Below are positions 11,736 through 24,982 of a DNA stretch of 64,000 bases, piece by piece. Location of the stretch: assembly GCA_027563935.2 (NCBI GenBank), contig CM050449.1:77841178-77905177 (forward strand), in the 5' to 3' direction. Every line of letters starts with the position of its first letter. The stretch's first letter is position 1. Under the pieces are notes generated by a model, which saw only the letters and a program-made list of their open reading frames with translations, had not been told where the DNA came from and searched no databases. Source of the stretch: Costus lasius (lineage: Eukaryota; Streptophyta; Magnoliopsida; Zingiberales; Costaceae). The position numbers were made by a program, and so were the translations under genes.

Positions 11736-13421
11736 TGAAGGAACCCCTTCAAAGGGGGGGGCGCGAAACCCTAATAGGCGCATTTTGGAGGATTTGAAGC
11801 AGCGGAGAGGGTTTCTAGATCTATTGCATGCTATATGATCAACATAAAAACATTCTATAGAAAGAATGAGATTCATACCGATGCCATTTCTAGATGGCGA
11901 CTTGGAAGCAGAAAGCGATGTGGCTTTCCTCCAGAGGTGACGCACACAAGATGAGTCTTGGCTCCTCCTTGTCGCCCCTTGTGCTAGCAAGGATCGTCCA
12001 AGTATCCTGATCGAATGAAAGGGATGAGATCTTCTTGGCGATTTCTTCCTTCTCCTTTGCGTTCACCTTCTTCACCACATGAGAGAGAACTTGTGTCGAC
12101 TCGTGGAGAGGCGAGGCGAGAAGAGGCGTGAAGAGGAGAAACATGAGGCGTGGTCACGTTTAGAGAAGTGCTATCTAAAAATAGCATGCCACTTCTCAAT
12201 ATGCGATCATGGGTTTACCCCAATCGCAAACCTCTTATCTCATGAACCATCCGCTCACTTAATGAGCTGGTTCAATTCGGTTCGGTTCAAGAACCAATCA
12301 AGCCAAGCGATCCAGTCTAAATCATGATTAAACCCTAAGGCTCCAGATCTAACCGTTGATCTCTTGATGCTTCTGATCTCACCGATCTAGCATCCATTCT
12401 CTCGATCGAAGCTTACCGATCTCAAGCCCTAATCAATCAAACATGATCAGACCAGATCTCACTTACAATCAGAGATTAAATCCCTTTAAACTGAACCCAA
12501 ATAATTCAGTCCACACGATCTGACTTAAGTAAGCCATATCATCAAATTGTGCGACCCTGAGGGTTTCCTTTAAATGTCGGTAATGATAACTTACGTTATC
12601 ACGATCAGTGAGGGGTATCTAGCAACACATCACTGTCTCCCGATATAAAGGAAAGAGTCTTCCAAGACTACACCCAAACCACAGCACAAGTGTGAATCTC
12701 CTTCACTAGGCATACATGTTTCCTTTGCCACTGGATGTTCTTATTGGACAAGCGTGTCAAGCCTGTAGTTCCAATATGATGAGCATGATTAGATCAGATG
12801 AACATAGTCATCTGGGTATGGCCATACACTTTCTCAATCATCTCATCCAGGGGGGCCCCTTTAGAACATCTCACTCCTTAAACAAGGAGACGGCAATCCT
12901 ATATCTATCACTAGTGCCCTAACATGACTCAAGCTCACCATCCAAGATAGTCTATAACCATTATGTTTCAAATGATATTGAACTACCTCAAAACAATGAC
13001 AATCATCATTTAGAAAACACAAGTGATCTCAAGTCAGAGGAAATGTGCCACTTGTTGCAATCAAGGATTATTCACATTGTGACAAGCAATTGAATATCCT
13101 AGTAGGGTCTGTCCAGTACATCCAATGTACCCATGAGTCTACATCTTATTCCATGCTCGAAGCATCCTATAAGATTAGAGCACATATTAGTCTCAATCAT
13201 ATCAAGGTTGTCTCATGTTCACCAAGATATCTCGACTAAGGACATTACAGCATGTCAGCCTAGCTGAACAGCTTTGAGACATTATTCAGAAGTACAATTA
13301 TTGCAGCAGACAATGTAACCAACTGAATAACAACCATTGCCTTTATAAACGTAAGAGTTTATACATGATACTGTTACAATCCCAAGGCCTCAAACATTAG
13401 CCTTAAGGGCATACCCCAACA
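11736..13421 (-). repeat. 3' LTR of N4 (1686 bp)
   Basis: In sense it runs from TGTTGGGGTATGCCC to GGGGTTCCTTCA. The GATAAC hairpin is at 12585-12600 with loop TTAC. It pairs with 19149-20840. Confidence 0.92.
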
Positions 13422-13439
13422 ATCTCCCACTTGCACTTA
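13422..13439 (-). promoter_or_regulatory. Polypurine tract of N4
   Basis: The sense strand reads AAGTGCAAGTGGGAGAT immediately before the 3' LTR. This is the plus-strand primer position used in reverse transcription. Confidence 0.75.
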
Positions 13440-13441
13440 AT

Positions 13442-16400
13442 CTAATGGTTGAGAAATCTCAAACCCATATTATTACAGTGCTTCACATGCTTCTACTGCG
13501 CCAGAGGCTTAGTAAGCGGGTCTGCCAGATTGTCATCTGTATGTACCTTGCAGACTTTGATCTCGCCACGATCTATGATCTCCCTGATCAAGTGAAACCG
13601 TCTCTGTATGTGCTTGGACTTCTGGTGCGACCGTGGTTCCTTTGCTTGTGCGATTGCTCCAGTGTTATCACAGAAGATAACCAAAGGATCTGCACTCGAA
13701 GGAACAACACCAAGTTCCTGAACGAACTTACGAATCCATACTGCCTCCTTGGATGCTTCCGAGGCTGCAACATACTCGGCTTCTGTTGTGGAATCAGCAA
13801 CAGTTGACTGTTTGAAACTCTTCCACACCACTGCTCCTCCATTCAAGCTAAAAACATAGCCTGATTGCGATCGGAAATCATCCTGGTCAGACTGGAACGA
13901 AGCGTCAGTATATCCTTCTATACTGAGTTCTTCCTGACCACCATATATCAAGAACATATCTTTGGTCCTCCGCAGATATTTTAAAATGTTCTTGACTGCA
14001 ATCCAGTGCGCCATTCCTGGATTACTTTGGAACCGACTGGTCACGCTTAACCCGTAAGCGACGTCTGGGCGAGTACACAACATCGCATACATAATGGACC
14101 CAATAGCCGAAGCATAAGGCGTATTGTCCATTTCATCTTTCTCAGTCTGTGTTTGTGGACACTGACTCTTCGAAAGATTCAGACCATGTCTGACTGGAAG
14201 ATACCCTCTTTTAGAATTCTCTAAATGGAATCTCTCCAGGACTTTATCGATGTAAGTACTCTGGCACAGCCCGAGAAGCCTCTTAGATCTATCCCTGTAG
14301 ATCTTCACACCTAATACATAGGCTGCTTCTCCAAGATCTTTCATCTGGAAACATTTCCTTAGCCATGCCTTTACGGCATGCATTTCAGGAATGTCGTTTC
14401 CAATGATCAAGATATCATCGACGTAGAGGACTAGGAAAGTAATCACGCTCCCACTAAACCTTTTATATACACACGGGTCATCCTCGTTCTTGATGAAACC
14501 AAATTCAGAGATTGATTCATCAAAACGAATATTCCAGCTTCTCGATGCTTGTTTAAGTCCATAAATAGACTTCTTTAACTTGCATATTTTATGACGATCT
14601 GATGGATTAGTGAAACCTTCTGGTTGTGTCATATACACATCCTTATCCAGATTTCCATTAAGGAAAGCTGTCTTCACATCCATTTGCCAGATCTCATAAT
14701 CGTAATATGCTGCTATCGCGAAAAGAATCCGAATAGACTTAAACATAGCTACAGGTGAGAAAGTTTCATCATAATCTATCCCGTAGATTTGTTTGAAACC
14801 TTTCGCAACTAGCCTGCCTTTATAGGTAACCACGTTACCATCCATGTCAATCTTCTTCTTGAAGATCCATTTACAGCCTATAGGGATAACTCCCGGAGGC
14901 GGATCAACCAAATCCCAGACTTGGTTATCTGACATGGAGTCCATCTCGGCTCGCATAGCTTCAAGCCATCTCGCTGACTCCGGTCCACTGACCGCATCCG
15001 CATAAGTAAGGGGTTCATCATGATCAATGATGTAGACTCCGTCATAGCGCTCAGGCTGTCGACGGATCCTTCCCGATCTTCGTGGTTCCCGTGATATCTG
15101 AGCCTCAGGTTGTTCAGTAACCTGATCCACCGGCTCAGGCTCATCCAACTGTGCTAGACCACTTTGTCCTTCCTCTGGATTCTCATCCAGCTTTATTTCT
15201 CTCCCACTGGCCTCTTACAGAAGAAACTCCTTCTCAAGAAATATGGCCGTCCGAGCAACAAATACCTTGTTCTCTTTGGGATCGTAGAAATAATAACCCT
15301 TAGTTTCCTTAGGGTAACCGACAAAGATACATTTGTCAGATCTGCTCTCTAGTTTCCCAGAGGCGAGCTTTTTGACATAAGCCTCGCAACCCCAGATCCT
15401 GATAAATGTCAAGCTCGGCTGTTTCCCATACCATAACTCATATGGCGTCTTTGAAACTGCCTTGGATGGCACTCGGTTTAGTACCTTTGCAGCTGTCTCC
15501 AGTGCAAAACGCCAAAAGGAATATGGAAGAGTAGCCTGACTCATCATAGAACGAACCATATCAAGTAACGTTCTATTTCTCCTCTCGGACACACCATTCC
15601 ATTGCGGTGTTCCTGGCGGAGTGAGCTGTGAGATAATCCCACACTCCTTCAGATAGTCAGTAAACGCATGACTCAAGTATTCTCCACCTCGATCAGAACG
15701 AAGTGCCTTGATATTTCGGCCTAGCTGATTCTGTACTTCATTCTTGAACTCTTTGAACTTGTCAAAAGATTCACTCTTATGTCTCATTAAATAGACATAC
15801 CCATATCTACTGAAATCATCAGTAAAGGTAATGAAGTACTGATAGCCACCTCTGGCATGTTTACTAAATGGCCCACACACATCACTGTGTATAAGGTCAA
15901 GTAAACCTGAAGCCCTTTGACCTTTGTTAAGAAAAGGTGACTTCGTCATTTTACCCATTAAACAAGCCTTGCATGTATCAATCTCCTCATAGGAGAATGA
16001 TCCCAGCAGTCCATGATCATGCAACAGCTTAATGCGCTTCTTGTTAATATGGCCTAAACGACTATGCCATAGCAAGGTGCTGTCATCAGCATACTTGGCT
16101 TTCTTAATATCAATATTTTGTATAGAACATTCCATGTCCAACATGAATAACCCATTGTTAATTGAACCAGTAGCATAAACAATATTATCTAAAGAAAGAA
16201 CACACTTTGAAATATTGCATTCAAAGGAAAATCCCTTCCTGACAAGAGCAGGAATGGAGATAATATTTGTAGTAATGCTGGGAACAAAGTAACAATTGTC
16301 TAGTTCCAATACAAGTCCAGATGGCAAAGAGATGAAATAGTCTCCTACAGCAACAGCAGCAACCCGTGCCCCGTTTCCAACTCGTAGGTCCACCTCATGC

Positions 16401-17326
16401 TGTCCCACCTGTCTTCTTCTCTTGAGTTCCTGTACATTTGAACAAATGTGAACTCCACATGCAGTGTCCAACACCCATGAAATAGAAGAAGATGAAACCA
16501 TGACTTCCGTCACGTAAATACCTGAGCCAGAAGCGATGCTTCCCCTCTTGTCTCCTTGGAGCGCTTTACAGTCCTTTTTCCAGTGACCCAGCTGGCCACA
16601 GTGGAAACATCTGTATTCCTTTGACCGCTTAACTTTTTGCTTCAGAGCCTTGCTGTAACTCTTGACAGGGGCCTTGCCCTTCTTCCCCTTCTTCTTGTTC
16701 CTAGAAGGAACCATTAAGACAGAGGTCGAAGGCTTTCCCTTCAGAGTCTCCTCAGTAGTCAAGAGCATATTCAGCAGCTCTGCCGGAGTACAGTCGATTT
16801 TGTTCATATTAAAGTTAATAATGAACACATCGAAAGAGGGCGGGAGAGACTGCAGAATGATGTCTACAGCAAGCTCCTGGTTGATGGTATGCCCCAGTTT
16901 CTCTAGAGCCTCCTTGTGCCCAATCATCTTGAGCACGTGAGCTCCCACTGGGCTCCCTTCAGCCAGTTTGCTCTGAAAGAACAGCTTTGTCAGATTAGAG
17001 CGTTCTGTCCTCGCCTGTGCAGCATACAGCATCTTGAGGTTTGCTATCATGTCTATAGCAGACATATCCTCATGCTGACGCTGCAGCGGTGGCGTCATAG
17101 ACGCTAGCATCAGGCAAGCGACATCAATGCTATCATTGACGTGCTTTTCATAAGCTTCCCGAACCGCCCTTGCGGCGTTCGGAGCGGGCTGAGGCGGTAT
17201 CGCCGTCTCGAGGACATACAGTTTCCTCTCTGCCTTAAGAACAATCTTAAGGTGTCCGAACCAGTCTAAGAAGTTCGGCCCAGCAAACTTCTCCCTTTCC
17301 AGTAGGGATCGCACATTGAAGCTCAT
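13442..17326 (-). pseudogene. Copia gag-pol of N4, two nonsense codons
   Basis: This is the full-length counterpart of the 1294-residue polyprotein, with gag, CCHC knuckle, protease, integrase, reverse transcriptase and RNase H in copia order. From the ATG at 17326 the first 703 codons are open. A CAA codon has become TAA at 15215-15217, just after the integrase C-terminal region. The following segment, with reverse transcriptase and RNase H, is open for 551 codons from an internal Met at 15148. It ends at 13493-13495, where CAG has become TAG, 17 codons before the natural stop. Both changes are C to T in sense. There is no frameshift. Confidence 0.93.
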
Positions 17327-19134
17327 GGTGTTCGTTGCTGCAGGAATCTACAACAATGCAAGAACAGCAAGGTCAGTATCAATGTTAAGAATCGATCAGG
17401 ACTTAAGAAAGATTCTTTTTCTCACTATTTTATCTGGCTGAAAAATCCAGCAAAACAGCCCGAAAGAGTAGAACTCTTTTAGTGAGATGGGATCCAGATT
17501 TCATACTTGGTCTCCGCGTCCCGCTCAGGCGAGATAAGATGCACAGAGAGTACAAGCACTAATCTCTGGTAGGCAGTCCCTGCCAATCGGCAACCCGTGC
17601 GATTCCCCTTCATCTGGGCAATCCAGCAGACTGTGCCAACTGAGTTGGTACAACACAATCTCTGACCCCACAGATGGCTGCCTCCATGCGCTACCATATG
17701 CTCCACATATGTAGCCTACATGGTCAAGCTGACCCGACCTACTCCCTGGACCACCACGTGCTATGCTGAGCAACGAGAAGCGATAAATCCCTTCTCTGTA
17801 ACACGCAGGTGTAATCCCGCACCGTCTGAAGATAGATGGACGTGCCCACTGAGTGGGTACAACACGGCTCCAACGATAATCAGAACAGTGAGGTTTCGCG
17901 TCAGAAGGCATACGAGCTTGATATTTTAGCGTTGGATTTTAACGGTCTTTTATCTTCTTCACTATCATGCAATGCCTATGGTGATAGCAGAAGATAAATA
18001 AATCATGCTGTTCTACTTATTTAAACAATAAAAGAAAGCATGGATCTTATGTGGTAAAAGCCCATAGCCTAAGTAAGACCTTAATTAACTTAAGTCTTCA
18101 CTTGCTTTTCTTCATGGGTCTTTTAGCTGCTCATTTGGCCCAAACCAGGGCCCAAGCGCCAACTGCAGCTCAGGTGCGCCCACCAGGGAAAATGCGCCTA
18201 TCCTAGGGTCGAACCCTAGACCTCCCACCTGGTCAAGCCACTGCTGCATGCGCCTCTGCCAAGTGTGCTCTGTGCTCTTGTCTGATTAACTTACAAATTA
18301 ATGTATCTAGACAAGATTGACACGCAGGTCAATTACACTTTATAAATTAAATACAATGTGATACGCAGATCACAATAATTAATTTACAACTTTAATTTCC
18401 AGGCACGCAGGCCCCAGCACAGCACACAATTAACATGGGCAGCCCACATAAGAATAAATAAACAAGCACATGGCATCAAACAACATGCGATCCAACCATG
18501 AAAATAAAATTTTGAAAACCCCATTGGCATCAATTTTATTTTCCTTATATGCCCTTACTACCTTACAACGGTCCATTGATAGGGATCCACTCATCATGTC
18601 TAGTCAGATCCACTGCCCTTGCATGCACCAAGTCCTAACTGACTTGAGTCGACCCAGTGGTCAACTATGCATGCGCCAAGGGCTGAACAACCATCATGAG
18701 TTCTGGCAAGCGGGTGTGAACCCGGGCCTAACTCATATGCGTTCATCAGTTGTCTCAACCAGACCTCGCTACACGCCTGTGATGCAGTCGACCTATAGCC
18801 ACTACATGCTTACGCATGGGTGCCATCTGGTCGACCCATCTAGGCTGTCAGATGGTCTGATCAGACTATTGGATCTAACCTAGAGGATGACTTCAACCCC
18901 ATCAACCCGTCTAAGGGTTTACAGTAGGCGCAACTTAGATCTAATGAGGCGTGCAAGTGATATTTGTTTTTGACAAAAACATTAACAAGCGCCATAATAA
19001 CATGATACATGCGCAACTTAAGTATAATCATACATCATGTATATTTCGCATGTTAACAAGAAGAAGATCTAAGCATACTTGCGCAAATATGGATCACAAA
19101 TGGCTCAAGCAATCATAAAACATGCATGAAACCT
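17327..19134 (-). other. Leader of N4
   Basis: This is an untranslated leader of about 1.8 kb. It contains short open frames close to gag (75 residues at 17479-17706 and an overlapping frame at 17525-17911), also seen in N1, A and B, and the tRNA-like insert at 18192-18254. No gene is evident. Confidence 0.78.
18192..18254 (-). repeat. tRNA-like insert in N4 leader
   Basis: In sense it has a box-B-like GGTTCGACCCT inside an inverted repeat, flanked by exact direct repeats ATGCGCC (18192-18198 and 18248-18254, plus strand). Confidence 0.4.
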
Positions 19135-19146
19135 GCTTTGATACCA
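19135..19146 (-). promoter_or_regulatory. Primer binding site of N4
   Basis: In sense it reads TGGTATCAAAGC, one mismatch from the initiator tRNA-Met complement TGGTATCAGAGC. Confidence 0.85.
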
Positions 19147-19148
19147 AT

Positions 19149-20840
19149 TGAAGGAACCCCTTCAAAGGGGGGGGGGGGGGGGCGAAACCCTAATAGGCGC
19201 ATTTTGGAGGATTTGAAGTAGCGGAGAGGGTTTCTAGCTCTATTGCATGCTATATGATCAACATAAAAACATTCTATAGAAAGAATGAGATTCATACCGA
19301 TGCCATTTCTAGATGGCGACTTGGAAGCAGAAAGCGATGTGGCTTTCCTCCAGAGGTGACGCACACAAGATGAGTCTTGGCTCCTCCTTGTCGCCCCTTG
19401 TGCTAGCAAGGATCGTCCAAGTATCCTGATCGAATGAAAGGGATGAGATCTTCTTGGCGATTTCTTCCTTCTCCTTTGCGTTCACCTTCTTCACCACACG
19501 AGAGAGAACTTGTGTCGACTCGTGGAGAGGCGAGGCGAGAAGAGGCGTGAAGAGGAGAAACGTGAGGCGTGGTCACGTTTAGAGAAGTGCTATCTAAAAA
19601 TAGCATGCCACTTCTCAATATGCGATCATGGGTTTACCCCAATCGCAAACCTCTTATCTCATGAACCATCCGCTCACTTAATGAGCTGGTTCAATTCGGT
19701 TCAGTTCAAGAACCAATCAAGCCAAGCGATCCAGTCTAGATCATGATTAAACCCTAAGGCTCCAGATCTAACCGTTGATCTCTTGATGCTTCTGATCTCA
19801 CCGATCTAGCATCCATTCTCTCGATCGAAGCTTACCGATCTCAAGCCCTAATCAATCAAACATGATCAGACCAGATCTCACTTACAATCAGAGATTAAAT
19901 CCCTTTAAACTGAACCCAAATAATTCAGTCCACACGATCTGACTTAAGTAAGCCATATCATCAAATTGTGCGACCCTGAGGGTTTCCTTTAAATGTCGGT
20001 AACGATAACTTACGTTATCACGATCAGTGAGGGGTATCTAGCAACACATCACTGTCTCCCGATATAAAGGAAAGAGTCTTCCAAGACTACACCCAAACCA
20101 CAGCACAAGTGTGAATCTCCTTCACTAGGCATACATGTTTCCTTTGCCACTGGATGTTCTTATTGGACAAGCGTGTCAAGCCTGTAGTTCCAATATGATG
20201 AGCATGATTAGATCAGATGAACATAGTCATCTGGGTATGGCCATACACTTTCTCAATCATCTCATCCAGGGGGGCCCCTTTAGAACATCTCACTCCTTAA
20301 ACAAGGAGACGGCAATCCTATATCTATCACTAGTGCCCTAACATGACTCAAGCTCACCATCCAAGATAGTCTATAACCATTATGTTTCAAATGATATTGA
20401 ACTACCTCAAAACAATGACAATCATCATTTAGAAAACACAAGTGATCTCAAGTCAGAGGAAATGTGCCACTTGTTGCAATCAAGGATTATTCACATTGTG
20501 ACAAGCAATTGAATATCCTAGTAGGGTCTGTCCAGTACATCCAATGTACCCATGAGTCTACATCTTATTCCATGCTCGAAGCATCCTATAAGATTAGAGC
20601 ACATATTAGTCTCAATCATATCAAGGTTGTCTCATGTTCACCAAGATATCTCGACTAAGGACATTACAGCATGTCAGCCTAGCTGAACAGCTTTGAGACA
20701 TTATTCAGAAGTACAATTATTGCAGCAGACAATGTAACCAACTGAATAACAACCATTGCCTTTATAAACGTAAGAGTTTATACATGATACTGTTACAATC
20801 CCAAGGCCTCAAACATTAGCCTTAAGGGCATACCCCAACA
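19149..20840 (-). repeat. 5' LTR of N4 (1692 bp)
   Basis: This is the partner of 11736-13421. It differs mainly in a long G-run near 19167-19182 and a handful of substitutions. The hairpin is at 20004-20019 with loop TTAC. Confidence 0.92.
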
Positions 20841-23247
20841 GATCCCTACTGGAAAGGGAGAAGTTTGCTGGGCCAAACTTCTCAGACTGGTACGGACACC
20901 TTAAGATTGTTCTTAAGGCTGAGAGGAAACTGTATGTCCTCGAGACGGCTGTACCGCCTCAACCCGCTCCGAACGCCGGAAGGGTGGTTCGGGATGCCTA
21001 TGAAAAGCATGTCAATGATAGCATTGATGTCGCTTGCCTGATGCTAGCGTCTATGACGCCACAGCTGCAGCGTTAGCATGAGGATATGTCTGCTATGGAA
21101 ATGATAGCAAACCTCAAGATGCTATATGCTGCACAGGCGAGGACTGAACGCTATAATCTGACCAAGCTTTTCTTTCAGAGCAAACTGGCTGAAGGGAGTC
21201 CAGTGGGAGCTCATGTGCTCAAGATGATTGGGCACAAAGAGGCTCTAGAAAAACTGGGGCATACCATCAATCAGGAGCTTGCTGTAGATATTATTCTGCA
21301 GTCTCTCCCGGCCTCTTTCGATCCGTTCATAATTAATTTTAATATGAACAAGATCGACTGTACTCCGGCAGAGTTGCTGAATATGCTCTTGACTACAGAG
21401 GAAACTCTAAAGGGCAAGCCTTCAACCTCTGTCTTGATGTTCCCTTCCAGGAACAAGAAGAAGGGGAAGAAGGGCAAAGCCCCTGTCAAGAATTACAACA
21501 AGGCTCTGAAACAGAAGGTTAAGCGGTCGAAGGAATACAGATGTTTCCACTGTGGCCAGCTGGGTCACTGGAAAAAGGACTGTAAAGCGCTCCAAGGAGA
21601 CAAGAAGGGAAGCATCGCTTCTGGCTCAGGTATTTTTGTGACTGAGGTCATGTTTTCTTCTTCTATTTCATGGGTGTTGGACACTGCATGTGGAGTTCAC
21701 ATTTGCTCAAATGTACAGGAACTCAAGAGAAGAAGACAGGTGGGACAGCATGAGGTGGACCTACGAGTAGGAAACGGGGCACGGGTTGCTGCTGTTGCTG
21801 TAGGGGTTTATTACATCTCATTACCATCTAGACTTGTATTAGAACTGGACAATTGTTATTTTGTTCCGAGTATTACGAAAAATATTATCTCTATTCCTGC
21901 TCTTGTCAGGAAAGGATTTTCCTTTGAATGCAATATTTCAAAGTGTGTTCTATCTTGTGATAATATTGTTTATGCTACTGGATCAATTAACAACGGGTTA
22001 TTCATGTTGGACATGGAATGTTCTATACAAAACATTGATAATAAGAAAGCCAAGTATGCTGAAGACAGCACCTTGTTATGGCATAGTCGTTTAGGCCATA
22101 TTAACAAGAAACGCATTAAGCGGTTGCATGATCATGGACTGCTGGGATCATTCTCCTATGAGGAGATTGATACATGCAAAGCTTGTTTAATGGGTAAAAT
22201 GACGAAGTCACCTTTTCCTAACAAAGGTCAAAGGGCTTCAGGTTTACTTGACCTGATACACAGTGATGTGTGTGGGCCATTTAGTAAACATGCCAGAGGT
22301 GGCTATTCGTACTTCATTACCTTTACTGATGATTTCAGTAGATATGAGTATGTCTATCTAATGAGACATAAGAGTGAATCTTTTGGCAAGTTCAAAGAGT
22401 TCAAAAATGAAGTACAGAATCAGCTAGGCCGTAATATCAAGGCACTTCGTTCTGATCGAGGTGGAGAATACCTAAGTCGAGAGTTTACTGACTATCTCAA
22501 GGAGTGTGGGATTATCTCACAGCTCACTCCGCCAGGAACACCGCAGTGGAATGGTGTGTCCGAGAGGAGGAACAGAACCTTACTGGATATGGTTCATTCG
22601 TTGATGAGTCAGGCTACTCTACCTTACTCCTTTTGGGGATTTGCACTGGAGACAGCTGCAAAGGTACTAAACCGAGTGCCATCCAAGGCAGTTTCTAAGA
22701 CTCCATATGAGTTATGGTATGGGAAACAGCCTAGCTTGACCTTTATCAAGATCTGGGGTTGCGAGGCTTATGTCAAAAAGCTCGCCTCTGGGAAACTAGA
22801 GAGCAGATCTGAGAAATGCATCTTTGTCGGTTACCCTAAGGAAACTAAGGGTTATTATTTCTACGATCCCAAAGAGAACAAGGTATTTGTTGCTCGGACG
22901 GCCATTTTTCTTGAGAAGGAGTTTCTTCTGCAAGAGGCCAGTGGGAGAGAAATAAAGCTGGATGAGAATCCAGAGGAAGGATAAAGTAGTCAAGCACAGT
23001 TGGATGAGCATGAGCCAGTAGAACAGGTTATTGAACAACCTGAGGCTCGGATATCACGGGAACCGCGAAGATCGGGAAGGATCCGTCGACAGCCTGAGCG
23101 CTATGACGGAGTCTACATCATTGATAATGATGAACCCCTCACTTATGCGGATGCGGTCAGTGGACCGGAGTCAGCTAGATGGCTTGAAGCTATGCGAGCC
23201 GAGATGGACTCCATGTCAGATAACCAAGTCTGGGATTTGGTTGATCC
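20841..23247 (+). pseudogene. H1 gag-pol, piece 2 (gag to integrase end)
   Basis: This is the continuation of the H1 polyprotein after N4; 20841-20845 repeats the target site. It encodes the rest of gag, the CCHC knuckle (CFHCGQLGHWKKDC), protease, the HHCC region and integrase core, ending at DLVDP. Two nonsense codons break it: CAG to TAG at 21074-21076 in gag, and CAA to TAA at 22982-22984 after integrase. The longest open part, 21086-22984, spans gag C-terminus to integrase. The piece ends exactly at the N5 LTR, and the next codons resume at 41986. H1 is the most decayed of the large copia copies, as expected for the host of the others. Confidence 0.92.
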
Positions 23248-24962
23248 TGTAGGAACCCCTTTCTAGAGGGGGGCGAAACCCAGCATGGCGCATATTCAGA
23301 TTTCAAGCAGCGGATAGGGTCTCTAAGAATCGCATGCACCTTATATAATCAACTTAAAGAAAAACCCGAATGCATAAGAGGTGATTCGATCCATACCATT
23401 GTCATTTCTAGATGGCGGCTTGGAAGCAAAGATCAAACGAGATCTTCTCCTTGTCGTCACACACAAGATGATGTCGCTATCTCTCTTGGTGCTCCTTGTG
23501 CTAGCAAGGTTCCAAGAGGTCCTTTGACGAGTGAAGGGAAAATGAGATGTCAATCTTTCTTGGCCGAATCCTCCTCAAGCGTCAAGCGTCGAGCGTCGCC
23601 ACACTCACACAATAATCTCGAGAGGAATATGGGCGAGAGGAAAAATAAGTTGAAGTGGCGAAAATAGAGAATACTCTATTCGGACGAGAGCACCCACCAA
23701 GTGGAGATCATGGTTACTAAAAATAGTAACCACTCCTCACCCCAACGTTCACGCCAAGTGAACTTGTCGCCAACTCCTCTCCCCTTGAACCATGCGCTCA
23801 TCAAGTGAGCCGGTTCACTTTGGTTCGGTTTAAGAACCAATCAAGCCAATGATCTAGTCTAGATCTTAAATAAACCCTAAGGTTCCCGATCTAACCGTCG
23901 ATCTCCTCGATGCCCCTGATCTGACCGATCTGGCATCTATTCTCTCGATCGAAGCTTACCGATCTTAAGCCCTAATCAATCAAACATGATCAGACCAGAT
24001 CTCACTTACAATCAGAGACTAATTCCCTTTAAACTGAACCCAAACAATTCAGTCCACACGATCTGACTTAAGTAAGCCATATCATCAAATTGTGCGACCC
24101 TAAGGGTTTCCTTTAAATGTCGGTAACGATAATTCTCATTATCACGATCAGTGAGGGGTATCTAGCAACACATCACTATCTCCCGATATAAAGAAATGAG
24201 TCTTCCAAGACTACACCCAAAAACAGCACAAGTGTGAATCAAATCACAAAGCATACATATTTCCTTTGCCACTGGATGTTCTTATTGGACAAGCCTGTCA
24301 AGCTCGTAACTCCAATATGATGAGCATGATTAGAACAGATGAACACTGTCACCTGGGTATGGCCATACACTTTCTCAATCATCTCATCCAGGGGGCCCCT
24401 TTAGAACATCACACTCCTTAAACAAGGAGACGGCAATCCTATGTCTATCACTAGTGCTCTAACCTGACTCAAGCTCACCATCCAAGATAGTCTATAATCA
24501 TTATGTTTCAAATGATATTGAACCATCTCAAAACAATGACAATCATCATTCAGAAAACACAAGTGATCTCAAGTCAGAGGAAATGTGCCACTTGTCTTAA
24601 TCAAGGAATATTCACATTGTGACAAACAATTGAACATCCTAGTAGGGTCTGTCCAGTACATCCAATGTACCCATGAGTCTACATCTTATTCCATGCTCGA
24701 AGCATCCTATAAGATTAGAACACATATTAGTCTCAATCATATCAAGGCTGTCTCATGTTCACCAAGATATATCGACTAAGGACATAATAGCATGTCAGCC
24801 GAGCTGAACAGCTTTGAGACATTATTCAGAAGAACATATATTGCAGCAGACAATGTAGCTAACTGAATAACAACCATGCCTTTATAAACATAACAGTTTA
24901 TTACATGATACAAATACATTCCCATAGGCCTCAAACATTAGCCTTAAGGGCATACCCCAACA
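23248..24962 (-). repeat. 3' LTR of N5 (1715 bp)
   Basis: In sense it runs TGTTGGGGTATGCCC to GGGGTTCCTACA. The hairpin at 24128-24143 reads GATAAT-TCTC-ATTATC, with both stem partners changed relative to the other copies. Confidence 0.92.
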
Positions 24963-24980
24963 ATCTCCCACTTGCACTTA
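24963..24980 (-). promoter_or_regulatory. Polypurine tract of N5
   Basis: The sense strand reads AAGTGCAAGTGGGAGAT directly before the 3' LTR, just after the gag-pol stop at 24983-24985. Confidence 0.75.
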
Positions 24981-24982
24981 AT

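Larger units (their letters stand above)
11736..20840 (-). mobile_element. Copia element N4, full length, inactive
   Basis: This is a complete minus-strand element: 3' LTR 11736-13421, polypurine tract, gag-pol 13442-17326, leader, primer binding site, and 5' LTR 19149-20840. GATCC flanks both sides. By eye the two LTRs differ by roughly seven substitutions plus a length change in a G-run, so it is older than A, B and N5. It interrupts codon 7 of H1 gag. Its polyprotein has two nonsense codons. Confidence 0.93.
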
